From: Strigamia acuminata
Taxonomy: Eukaryota > Arthropoda > Chilopoda > Geophilomorpha > Linotaeniidae
NCBI GenBank assembly: GCA_949358305.1
Contig: OX442314.1
Coordinates: 45,580,581 to 45,640,580, forward strand
DNA: 60,000 nt
Direction of reading: 5' to 3'
Shown in pieces: positions 28,101-37,852 of the stretch. The notes under the pieces were generated by a model. The model was not told where the DNA came from, searched no databases, and saw only the letters and a list, made by a program, of their open reading frames with translations. How positions within the stretch are numbered: position 1 is the first letter of the stretch; each line of letters starts with the position of its first letter. A program made the translations under genes and the position numbers.

Positions 28101-31086
28101 ACGGTACATTGGATTCGCGGATACACAATTTGCGATTCGCGATTTAATTACGTGTGCAATTAAATCGCGAATCGCGATTCACGGATTCGCGGTTCATCAG
28201 ATTCGCGTCATGCTATCTGACAGCAAAAAAATTCGCGATTTCTGGATTCGCGATTCGTTTTTTTGCGACTCTAAATGCGCCCCTCTATAAGTTGGGCCTA
28301 TTTTCCAATTGGCTGAGCCTCATTACTCCTAACTGTGGACTGTGTGCTACCACTAGAAAAAGTAGTTCAGTTTTATTTTTACTTTTTTTGATTATTTTAA
28401 TATTTGAAATGATATAATGTTTGTATTTGAAAAAAAAATGTTTTTTCAATTCATTGCTTGCTTTGTCAGGAAAGCAAACAATTTTCTAATTTTTTTATTG
28501 GTTGATTTGTCTGGAAAGCAGCCAAAATGTCAGCCAGTAATTTGAGCTATTTTTATGTATCACTACACAAGTGAAAAGGCTCAGCTAATGGAAATCGGCC
28601 CAACTTACAGTGAGCCAGAGTATAGTTTTGACAATAAACCAAGTGTCTGAATTAGATTCAGTATTAAAATACTAGGCACAACCAGAAAGAAATTTAGACT
28701 AAACAGCATTTTACCGGGCTGAAGTTAGCATCACATTCACATTCGCCCAAACTACAGATAGAAGAAATCCCAATTTTTTTTTACCACAGATTTTAATGGT
28801 TTTTACACCAAAAGAAAGAGGACTTTCTCCTTAACAAACCCGGGAAACCACAAGTGTCTACCCCTCTTACTTGTTAGTTTTTGAGCAGCAACCATCTGAA
28901 TATAACGCAAAAAAGACTGGTACTAAATTTCCGAATCTGGTGCCACAGATTTAAACTGGAATATCTCAACAACCTGGGGAGCCTGCTGGAATGCATGCTG
29001 GGATGCATGCTGGGATGCATGCTGGGGAGCCTGCCGGGGAGCCTGCCGGGGAGCCTGCCGGGGAGCCTGCCGGGGAGCCTACCGGGGAGCCTGCTGGGGA
29101 GCCTACTGGAGACCTGCTGGGGAGCCTGTGGGGAGCCTTCGAGTAGCCTTCGTGTAGCCTTCGTGTAGCAAGAACGGAAATCAAAAACTCTGAAATGCAA
29201 AAAAGCTGAAATGCAACAATGCTGAATTACAAAAACGCGGAAAACAAAAACCCTGAAATCAAAAATGCTAAAATCAAAAATGCTAAAAACTTGGAAAATT
29301 AAGAGGGCTGCAGCGTTGTCCTTTTGAGGGTTTGTAGAGGAGAAAGTCCTCTATCATTTGGTTTTTGAAAAAAAAGAATCTATTTTCACGTTGTTGAGAT
29401 ATTCCAGTTTGAATCTGTGGCACCAAATTCGGAAATTTAGTAAAAGTCTTTTTTGTGCTATATTCAAATGGTTGCTGCTCGAAAACTAAGAGAGGTAGAC
29501 ACTGGGGTTTGTTTCGGAGAAAGTCCTCTTTCTTTTGGTGTAAAAACCATTAAAATCTGTGGTAAAAAAAAAATTGGGATTTGTTCTATTTGTAGTTTGG
29601 GCGAATGTGAATGTGGTGCCAACTTTAGCCCGGTCAACATTTTAAACAACACATTTAAACTTCTTTCCTTGATTGAACTGCTACACTGGCGGCCGATTTT
29701 ATCTGTTTCCAGTTGCCGTGGGCAAGCGCTGAACATAAACAACACCAATGAGTGTGTTCCTAACATCACTAAAAAAAAAGGTTATCGTAGTAGACAAGGA
29801 TTTGTCACATTACTTTTGAGCAGTACTGAGCAGAGCAAGAGTAACGAGCAACCATATTTCTTAGCGTTAGCACAGACAGTGCAAATAAGTAGCAATGCGT
29901 ATGTTAGTTTACATGTCTGGGCTAAGTGCAAAACCAACCCTCTTATTGTTGTTAAATGTTGTTTGATATAAACTATTATTATTATTAATTCATATCTAAA
30001 AAATAACATAAAAATGGATTCGGATTTTAGGGTGAACAATTTTTCCACATTGTACACATTTTCTGGACTAAAGAAGAAGTTGTCGTAACCATACTAGTTT
30101 AAGTTAAAGAATTAGTTTACGTATTTAACATTTTTACTTCTGTGATGGTGAGGCCAATAGATATTTCAGCTGGGTGAAGTATATGTATTACGTATTGAAA
30201 ATCAAATGGTGTATCCGATGTGAGCTAAAATAGAATTTTGTAAAAAATGAGACTTAAATGTTGAATAATTGTTATTTGTACACCGTACGAAATGGGGTTC
30301 AGTAGTTTTAAGTATATCCAATTTCATTATCATCGTTGTAAGTTCAGAAGCCTCCAATGACCTGTTAACTAAATATTAAATGTAACTGTAACTGTAAATG
30401 TAAATGTTTAGAAAATTGAGGGTCTCTGTTAACCAAAAGATTGTAGGTATGCAGGTGCCTCAACTCTTAATGTTGAATCATTGTGGCAAAATAAAATACT
30501 GTCTATAATACTTAACTGTTTACTTGCGTACATGTGCCAAAAGGTGAAGTTCTGTGGTTTTGATGAAGCCCTAAAGGTTTGTTTGGCTGTAAGAATAATG
30601 AAAAAGTAAAATTTAGATGCACGAATAAAAGTATGCACCTACCTTAGCGCTTCCAAATGTGGACTTTTCAATTACATTGATACGGTAGTCCAGATTCCAA
30701 ACTTTTGACAGGTCAAAATCAAGTAATTTTATGAGTTCATCCAAATTGTCATTTAATTTATTTTGTTTCGTATAATTCATTATGTATGAATTATGTTGTT
30801 TGCAAATAGACAGAGGTGGAAGTAGAAAGTGTTCTATCTTCCTTTGATGGACATCAACAGCCTTTGGTTCTGTCAAGAAGTACGAGATGCGATCATGCAT
30901 TTGGTAGAAATAAATGAGAGAACAGATGACAATGAGAAATGCCCAAAGAATACGAAATGTGTGTGAACGCGTGCAGTCTAGAAGGATGTAAAACTCTGGT
31001 GCTACATTCTTATCTTTATTGATCGACTCGATGATTTCAGATGTTATTATCCGCTTATGTCTTCTGAATCTGCGTTGATTAAGCAT
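22187..31086 (-). CDS. Tandem double DEG/ENaC channel (two subunits in one polypeptide)
   Basis: Ten proposed exons: 30639-31086, 30524-30586, 30289-30368, 30138-30224, 27536-27639, 26496-27321, 25846-25908, 25531-25629, 25192-25301 and 22187-22580. All phases agree and give 757 residues. Unit 1: TM1 ([16 protein letters not shown]), [11 protein letters not shown], knuckle/palm exons, Cys-rich exon ([11 protein letters not shown]), CNCTRSC, and TM2 [15 protein letters not shown] with the G-x-S filter. In the same exon follows a basic linker (about 50 residues) and unit 2: TM1 ([18 protein letters not shown]), [10 protein letters not shown], then DGVC|VYFSPP (the family 'G.CY.F' motif), Cys-rich exon ([14 protein letters not shown]), CACPQPC and TM2 [13 protein letters not shown]. 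The family forms trimeric, amiloride-type cation channels from two-TM subunits; a four-TM concatemer is unusual. The start ATG follows an in-frame TAA; an upstream 5'UTR intron (GTGAGT...TATAG) is shared with the plus-strand paralogue. Confidence 0.8.
22883..24796. mobile_element. Outer hAT-like repeat with CAGTGTTG ends
   Basis: The ends cagtgttgtgcgcgttac and gtaacgcacacaacactg are inverted copies; subterminal GTAACGG words occur on both sides. A second element is nested at 23851-24696. No clear 8-bp target duplication flanks the outer ends. No transposase seen. Some of 22940-23330 may be yet another insertion. Confidence 0.6.
23851..24696. mobile_element. Nested hAT-like element with 8-bp TSD CTAAAATG
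   Basis: Ends CAGTGTTGTATC / GATACAACACTG; subterminal AGTTCGCGAAC-type and GAACTAGAAC repeats. The 8-bp duplication CTAAAATG is at 23843-23850 and 24697-24704. The core (about 24026-24509) is unusually gene-like: a plus frame starting [20 protein letters not shown] and, one frame over, a stretch ending [19 protein letters not shown] before a stop at 24509. It may be captured host coding sequence broken by frameshift. Confidence 0.75.
27720..28292. mobile_element. MITE-like repeat rich in GATTCGCG, in a DEG/ENaC intron
   Basis: Imperfect inverted ends: ctataagggg..gcgct.ctgtcgcaaaaaaa on the left and the complement of tttttttgcgactctaaatgcgcccctctataag on the right. 28040-28260 is packed with gattcgcg-type words in both orientations. 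No protein is called; open frames here are low-complexity. Confidence 0.5.
28690..29665. repeat. Inverted repeat (~280-bp arms) around a 12-bp minisatellite
   Basis: Arms at about 28690-28975 and 29383-29665 are inverted copies (gaatctggtgccacagattt and its inverse, agaggactttctcc and its inverse). The spacer has tandem ggggagcctgcc units (about 29020-29110) and a tail of short aaaatgctgaaa-type repeats. It lies in the unit 1 intron of the minus DEG/ENaC gene. Apparent Pro/Gly-rich frames through it are repeat artefacts. Confidence 0.65.
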
Positions 31087-31204
31087 TTATCTATACAGAA
31101 AAAAGTTTGTATTACAGTAATATGTTATTGTACCGTATGTTTTCTAGGAATAGTTTTTGATAATAAACAAATGTGTAATAACACTAAAAAAAAAGCAGAT
31201 TTAC

Positions 31205-31620
31205 TCACGATCTTGATGGCCACCAAACTGATTAAAATGCCGAAATAGATGTAATTCCCGAACCTGATCAGCGCCACTGGCCGCCATTACTGACCGCCAT
31301 TGCATTAATTCGGGTAATTTGAATTCTTTGACCCAAAGTACGGCTGAAATTGCCGTCAACTTGAACAAAACCGCCTCCCAACATGCGCACGTGTCCCAAA
31401 GCTTGTTGAACACCTAAAACCACGCCAATCATGAACGTTCGACCGACGGAGACCGTAGCACGGCCGTTGGCGCTGTCGAAGCCGCCGCTGCGGCCGTGGC
31501 TGCCGCCGCCACTTCGTCCTTGACCTCCATCACCCAACACACCGTCGTCAATGCAAATCAGGCCGCCAACAATACCGAAAACATTTTCCAAACACCCATT
31601 TCTCTCTTCCTTACATTTTT
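31205..31620 (-). other. GC-rich segment upstream of the DEG/ENaC gene, possible 5'UTR exon
   Basis: Much richer in G+C than its surroundings. On the minus strand it ends in CAAGATC|GTGAGTAAATC, the donor of the 5'UTR intron whose acceptor is just before the DEG/ENaC ATG. A minus frame from 31591 gives a Gly-rich 107-residue peptide; another frame gives MGVWKMFSVLLAA then TGA. Neither matches a family I know. The paralogue at 37.8 kb has the same donor but a different upstream exon. Confidence 0.35.
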
Positions 31621-31737
31621 TCAGCCTAAAAACGATATTTTTATATTTCTCAGCCTGCGGTGACCCTGAAGTGTTTTTTATGTTTTTTAATAAATAAAAA
31701 AGTCACCACTTAAGAAATTGTATATTTGTATTTTATT

Positions 31738-32106
31738 TTGGTTTGGCACACGCCAAACCAAGTTACATGATAGGGGAGGAGAACCCCCCTTGCATACTTC
31801 ACCCCACTTTGGCTGGGGTGAAGCCGTTAATTAACTGTTTTGGTGCAACAAATCCTTTGTTGCACCAAACCAAGCTAATTGCGCAGCTTTACTGCGCAGA
31901 TCCGAAGTGTGCCAGGCCTGCAGGTGCAGGATTGCCACACTTCTGCATCTAATTGAGCTCACGGCGCACAGTTAGTGCGCAGAATTGAAGTGTGCCCGGC
32001 ACACTCCACCCTCTTTTTAGCCAGGGTATTGTGCAAAATAAACGGTTTTTGGCGCAACAAATTCCTTTGTTGCACCAAAATTAGCTTTCCACGCACGAAA
32101 TGTGCG
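31738..32106. repeat. Cluster of about ten short perfect hairpins (block 1)
   Basis: Successive palindromes: 31738-31761 (10-bp stem), 31797-31823 (CTTCACCCC, 9 bp), 31826-31835 (GTTAATTAAC), 31839-31869 (TTTGGTGCAACAAA, 14-bp stem, 3-nt loop), 31881-31897 (GCGCAG), an 8-bp pair GAAGTGTG/CACACTTC around CCTGCAGG (about 31905-31943), 31964-31980 (GCGCAC), a GTGTGC/GCACAC pair near 31990, 32046-32080 (the 14-bp type again, one mismatch) and 32092-32106 (CGCAC). A related block lies at 34084-34147. Confidence 0.75.
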
Positions 32107-32114
32107 CAGGACCA

Positions 32115-32165
32115 GAGAATGCATAAAACCCGAAATTTTGGCGGTTTTAAGTCAGTCTCAAGAAA
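32115..32165 (+). promoter_or_regulatory. Possible core promoter after the hairpin cluster
   Basis: GCATAAAAC near 32119 followed about 30 nt later by TCAGTCT (arthropod TCAGT initiator type) near 32152. A possible donor ATCAG|GTATTG follows at about 32213. No downstream coding exon was identified, so this is tentative. Confidence 0.25.
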
Positions 32166-32383
32166 TCATCACAAACACAAGAACACAAACATCACTACGT
32201 CGAATAAGATCAGGTATTGATAATGTTAACGTTCTGTGAAAACAGATTCATCGCTACTCTCACGGAAAAGCAGTGAGATTAGCCCGCTTTTGCGCCCGTG
32301 GGTAACAAACACAGTTCGTACAGCTGCTCGTGAACCATCGTGAACGACTGTAAGCCACCGCTGAGTGGAGTTTACAGTCTACG

Positions 32384-33024
32384 GAACAATTTTACTTTAC
32401 CGGCCACCTCTCAGATCATCTCCAAAATTTGGATATAGGGGTGTTCAAGGGTGAAAAAACGAATGGCGTTGACGGTTTTTGGCGAAAACGGAAGCGGAAG
32501 CGGAAAACAGCAGATTAATGACCAGTGATTGCCATCAAATGTTTACTTTCTCATTTTTATAACCCTAATTTCATTGTTAGCTGTCAGTCATTCTCTCCCC
32601 AGCATTGTTACGCACGTGCGCTCTTATTGTCAGCCATCTTTATTTTTGTACCAGTTTTCCACGATTTGTTCAGTTTCATCATCCATGCACCTAACCTAAC
32701 CTCACCTCACCTAACCTAAGCTAACCTAACCTAACCTCACATAACCTAACCTAACCTCACCTAACCTCACCTAACCTAACTTATCCTAACCTAACCTAAC
32801 CTAACCTAACCCGCGACACAACAACAACAACAATGGGCCATATAATTCCAATGCTTAACCTAACCTCACCAGCATAAACCAACTACTAATAATCTCCAGA
32901 TTTCCGCTTCCGCTTTCGTTTGACCCAAAAACCGTCAACGCCATTCGTTTTTTCACCCTTGAATACCCCTATATCCAAATTTTGGAGATGATTTGAGAGG
33001 TGGCCGGTAAAGTAAAATTATACC
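32384..33024. mobile_element. 641-bp MITE with ~115-bp inverted ends and internal telomere-like repeats
   Basis: The arms (aattttactttaccggccacc ... cgaatggcgttgacggtttttgg, and inverse) match almost completely. The flanking 9-bp word cagtctacg at 32375-32383 and 33025-33033 is the probable target duplication. The interior includes CCTAA/CCTCA repeats at 32690-32811. No ORF. Confidence 0.8.
32690..32811. repeat. Degenerate (CCTAA)n tract, arthropod telomere type
   Basis: About 20 units of CCTAA with CCTCA and other variants; the complement is TTAGG, the common arthropod telomere repeat. It is inside a MITE and so is not itself a telomere. Confidence 0.7.
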
Positions 33025-33049
33025 CAGTCTACGCCATCGAACAAACACT

Positions 33050-33911
33050 AGCTGCATTCAAAAATTAAAATACTTGTGTTTTAACAATTGTAGTTTAAGT
33101 GTATTTTAAGTTTTAATTTTGAGTGTGAGAATTTTAACTCTATTTTATAAAATTGACAACATGTGAAAGCTTTAACATTCATGTTTGATCACTTGATATG
33201 TAATAAATTCACAAAACGTAGCATATAATACTCTCCAAGTGATTAGAAAGTAGTTTGCATTGTTGGAATGTTATTATTTTTAGTAAGATTAAAAATTTTT
33301 ATGCCTTGCTAGTAGAAGAGAGGAAGAAATTTTAAAAGAGTATGACCAACTGCCACCAGAGGTCATTGACAGCATCAATTCAAAGATGGAGTGATTGGAC
33401 AAGAAAGACGAAATAATTAATAGGGCATCTAAGTAATATTTATATCAATCTTAGTTAGAAAAATACCAAAATTTATGGTTTGAATAAGAATAATGAAAAA
33501 TTAAAAAAACAATTTAAAAACATGTTGACGTGTGAGATACCTATTTTCATGAAAATTCTTCAGAAATTGAAATTTAAAATTTTTGTATTTATGTTTTAAG
33601 AGTGTGTAGCACAAAAACTTAAAATATAACAGGAAGTGATGTGATAAGTTGTGAAGTGATGTCATATAACTACAGATAACATTTTAATTTGTGAGTGCTT
33701 GAATTTTAACTGAATTTTGCTTCAATTTTCATAAAACTTTGTATAGAAATGTAATGCATTACTAAACTTAAAATTGAAGTAAAATAGAGTTTTGCGAAAT
33801 TGTATTTTAGTTTGTATTTTAACCAATTTTAGTTTTATAGACAGGAAATGATGTCATTTTTGTTTTAAAATGGAACTAAAACACAAAATGTTTTAATTTT
33901 TGAATGCAGCT
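33050..33911. mobile_element. 862-bp MITE with AGCTGCATTC ends
   Basis: Inverted ends AGCTGCATTCAAAAATTAAAA / TTTTAATTTTTGAATGCAGCT flanked by ACT at 33047-33049 and 33912-33914 (possible 3-bp duplication). AT-rich, no ORF. It sits 16 bp beyond the 641-bp MITE, in the same host element. Confidence 0.7.
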
Positions 33912-34083
33912 ACTGTAATTGTAACCGCTCACGGCTGATTATTGTGGGCTCCGTGGATTTGTACAGGCACGCCGTCATCTTCACATCTTCGCCAATGTCT
34001 GCAAGCCACCGAAGATCACTCCGGAGCTTGCAGTCCTTGCCATCATACGAACGAGTGCAATAGTCCGCCTCGCCATTTTGTGT

Positions 34084-34147
34084 GCAACAAACACCTTTTG
34101 TTGCGCGCGAAAACTTAATTTGTTTCGCGTGAGCTTTGTTGCTCACG
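34084..34147. repeat. Three consecutive short hairpins (block 2)
   Basis: GCAACAAA/TTTGTTGC (34084-34104), CGCGAAA/TTTCGCG (about 34106-34129) and CGTGAGC/GCTCACG (34128-34147). GCAACAAA is the same stem word as in block 1. With the two MITEs removed, blocks 1 and 2 would lie about 0.5 kb apart. Confidence 0.65.
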
Positions 34148-34419
34148 TTTCATTTCTAAGTCTTCATTTATTTAGTTTTAACTTGCTCTCTAATATTCTA
34201 GTCATAATTTATTATATTTCCTATTAATTGCATTGTAAAATACCGAATAAAGTCAATTTTATCATTTTTACTCAAATAATTTCGTATTCATTTTTTTAAC
34301 ACCCCTAGACACATTTTTACAGGCCATTGGAGTTTAAGTCCCGCAGAGGCATCTTGATTGTCAGTTGGTTGATAAAAGGTAAGTATTTATCAACTAAATT
34401 CTCAGATCAAGCCCAAAAA

Positions 34420-36985
34420 CAACATTTTCATATTTTTCAGCCCAAAACGACATTTTCATATTTTTCAGCCCAAAAACGACATTTTCACATTTCTCAGCCT
34501 AAAAACAGCGTATTACAGACCACATTTGTGAAAATGGCATTTTCCGTCTATTGTCACCTCTTTTCGCCACTTTTCAGCCAAAAAACCGGTTTTTTTTTCT
34601 CTTCGACCATCTATTGGTGACACAGTCTAACAATTAACTTCTTCTGGTTTTCGTGTATCAGTTAGTAGATTTAAATTTTTTATATTTAAATTTAAATTTT
34701 TAAAAAGTGAAAAAGTTTTTGGTTGGCCTACTCTACTTACAGTTGCAAAGTTTTGCTTCATGGAATCGGTCGGACTCGTTCGTGTTGGTTCGTATTTACA
34801 ATGCAATGTAAAACAGATGTTTTGATAGAAGAGTTGTGGAAAATCAATGACAGACACACGCGACAATGTGGATTATCATAATTATCAGTTCAGTGTCAGA
34901 ACCCCAAACATTAAAATATTTTTCCAATAGAAATAATTATTGTAATTTGCAAACATTTGATTGACATAATTATTGACATTTTTGATGTCAATACGTTTCT
35001 GTCCAGGGTTTCTACAACTACGATGCACATTTTGAACAAAAAAAAATTATCTGACTCAAGTCCTTTCAAAAAAGACCAAATTGGTTGCCATTTTAAAAAT
35101 ATTGAATTTATTTCCAGCCAACAGTTTTGAAATATTTGATTAAGCACATGAGTTATCATTAACCGATGACTCCCAAATCGCAACTGTCTAATCATATCGT
35201 GAGACGTGGACCAATAACAGTATATTGTCAAACGCATTCACAGGGCACTGCAGATGCTCTTCCTGTTATTAGATGTTCACAAAGAACACTGCAAACCAGT
35301 AATTGGCTTCTTGAACAACCCACTCTAAGTACATATATTTAAATACAGACACACAGTTTTTCTGTCACTTATTCGAGTATTTTACGCTGTACATGAATAT
35401 TTCATAGAACAACAACATAATAACTCTTGAGGCAGAAAAATATGATAACTGTAATTATTCTCCAGGAAGGATAATAATTGGCATGAAGTGATGTTTCGAG
35501 CAAGTCCGAAGAGATGTGACTAACTGCCCCTGCGCACTGATCACTTTTCCCGCAGCACAATGCACTTGGCGCAGCTCTCGCCTCCTGCGAGCGCCTCATG
35601 CTGTTCTCCAGGTGGAGCTGCGGGCCTTTGATTTACCAATCGGTAAATCAAAAGACCATCATACCCTTAGACATCAATAAAGCCATAACCAAAACTAAAT
35701 TTGTGTCTTTTGTGTGGTATTTCGTATTGTGTGTGTTACGTCCAGCGCCTCGTGGCCTTCCGCTGACCATGTGGCGTCCGTCCGAACACTCACAGGGACT
35801 TCATCAATATGGTGGGTTGGGTTGCTGAGAGGTAACCAAACAACCAAGGCCAGTGCCAACTGGTGGCCAGTTGGTCACAAGTTTTGGCTTTACTTCTGAA
35901 CTTTTCAATCCATTGTGAGTGTTTGCTATGTATAGATTAACTGTACTAATGCCAATTATTATTCTGCCTGGAGAATAATTACAATTATCATATTCTTCTG
36001 CCTCAAGAGTTATTATGTTGTTGTTTTAAGAAATATTCATGTACAGCATAAAACACTCGAATAAGTGACAGAAAAACTGTATGTCTCTATATTTAAATAT
36101 ATGTACTTAGAGTGGGTTGTTCATGAAGCCAATTACTGGTTTGCAGTGTTCTTTCAGAACATCTAATAACAGGAAGAGCATCTGCAGTGCCCTGTGAATG
36201 CATTTGACAATGTACTGTTATTAGTCCACGTCTCACGATATGATTAGACAGTTGTGATTTGGGCGTCATCAGCCAATGATAACTTATGTTTTTAATCAAA
36301 TATTTCAAAACTGTTGGCTGGAAATAAATTCAATATTTTTAAAATGACAACCAATTTGGTCCTTTCTGAAAGGACTTGAGTGAGATATTTTTTTTGTTCA
36401 AAATGAGTGTCGTAGTTGTAGAAAACCTGGATAGAAACGTGTTGATGTTGACATCAAAAATGTCAATAAAAATGTCAACTATATGTTTGCAAATTACAAT
36501 AATCATTTCTATTGGAAAAATATTTTAATGGTTGGAGTTCTGACACTGAACTGATAATTATGATAATCCACATTGTAGCGTGTGACTTTCTAGTGTGTTC
36601 CTACTGTCATTGATTTTCCACAACTCTTCTATCAAAACATCTGTTTTACGTTGCATTGTGAATACAAACCAACACGAACGAGTCCGACCGATTCCAAGAA
36701 GCAAAACTTTTCAACTGTAAGTAGGGTGGGCCAACCGAAAAACTTTTTCACTTTTTAAAAATTTAAATTTAAATATAAAAAATTTAAATCTACTTTATGT
36801 ATATACGAAAACCAGAAGAAGTTAATTGTTAGACTGTGTCACCAATAGATGGTCGGAGAAAAAAAAGCGGTTTTTAGGCTGAAAAATGGACGGAAAATGC
36901 CATTTTCACAAATGTGGTCTGTAATACGCCGTTTTTAGGCTGAGAAATATGAAATTGTCGTTTTTGGGCTGAAAAAATGTCGTTT
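34420..36985. repeat. Large inverted repeat (arms ~1.05 kb) between the two DEG/ENaC genes
   Basis: The left arm (about 34420-35484) and right arm (about 35949-36985) are diverged inverted copies; examples are cacagtctaacaattaactt against its inverse at 36820-36840, and ataataattggcat against atgccaattattat at the loop edge. The 464-bp loop holds an LTR-like piece. Short open frames in the arms are not shared between arms and are not called as genes. Confidence 0.75.
35515..35794 (+). mobile_element. Solo LTR related to the gypsy LTR at 49 kb
   Basis: Begins TGTGACTAACTGCCC and ends CCGTCCGAACACTCACA. The 3' part closely matches 49530-49668 (ATACCC.TAGACAT, caataaagc, gtccagcg..cgtgg, gtggcgtccgtcc). 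At 280 bp it is shorter than the 624-bp LTR there, lacking the middle. No clear target duplication. Confidence 0.7.
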
Positions 36986-36999
36986 GTTACATTTCTTTT

Positions 37000-37852
37000 T
37001 ACAATACTTAACCTCGTCTAATCAAGGCAGCTTGCAAATTATAAATAGTTTTGTCATCTAACAATCAGGGATTTCTCACCGCCCAGCGCCCGAGTAGAAA
37101 GGTGGCTATTTAAGACTTCCCACAAACTTGGACGCATGCACAATTACGCTCTCCGCGTATACCATATGTGTTATTTAAATCTGACCTCAATTTAGGATTG
37201 TGTGACAGCAGAAAACTTAAAAATATATTAGAAATATATTGGAAAATATATTATGAGATTTCAAAATTTCAAAATTGAAAATGCTTGTAAAGTTATTGCT
37301 AAAAAAAAAGTCATGGAAATGGTGTCTTTTTTAGATTGTAAATATGTTGAGAAAAAACTACCGTACCACACCGTTTAATAGCCCGGGCGTTAAATTTTTT
37401 TTAGCCGCCTCTCCGGCGCCAGTTTGAAACCCATCGCTTAAGCGGGTCCGGCGCATAAGCAAAAAATCACCCATTTTTTGGAGAAAAATGGTGATTTTTC
37501 CCATTAAAATCTCCATTTTTTTGCAAAAAATCTGATTTTACTGGATCCAGCGCTTACTCAGGGCCGGTGCCAATTCGTGAAATCGCCGCTGACCGCCCGG
37601 CGCTTAAACGAGACCGGCAACTAACTGAACCCCGGCTATAACACGAGACGCTACGGTAATTTTCAATTGATTGTAAATCTAACTTCCAAAGTTGTCAAAT
37701 CCATCTACCTTTATATTTACAATTCTTAACAAGTGAGTAAATCTGATTTTTGTCAGTGTTATTACTCATTTGTTTATTCATTAACAAAAACTATTCCTAG
37801 AAAACATTCAATAACATATTACGGTAATACAAACTTTTTTCTGTATAGATAA
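37000..37852. other. Non-coding upstream of the plus-strand DEG/ENaC gene
   Basis: Contains the 5'UTR intron donor GTGAGTAAATCTG (about 37731) and acceptor ctgtatag (37848), both shared with the minus-strand paralogue. 37383-37625 has GC-rich GGCGC words of unknown origin. No other gene seen. Confidence 0.45.

Noticed and set aside
28881-29168. Gly/Pro-rich repeat protein frames on both strands
   Set aside because: They come from the 12-bp minisatellite, whose length is a multiple of three; repeat artefact.
29453-29971. 172-codon plus-strand frame
   Set aside because: Half lies in an inverted-repeat arm and the rest has no recognisable motif; the opposite arm does not keep the frame.
32690-32811. 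Chromosome end or true telomere
   Set aside because: The TTAGG-like tract is short, degenerate, internal to a MITE and flanked on both sides by unique or gene-bearing sequence.
33910-34146. 78-codon minus frame with several Cys next to the hairpin block
   Set aside because: It spans the hairpins and the end of a MITE; no signal peptide, family match or paralogue.
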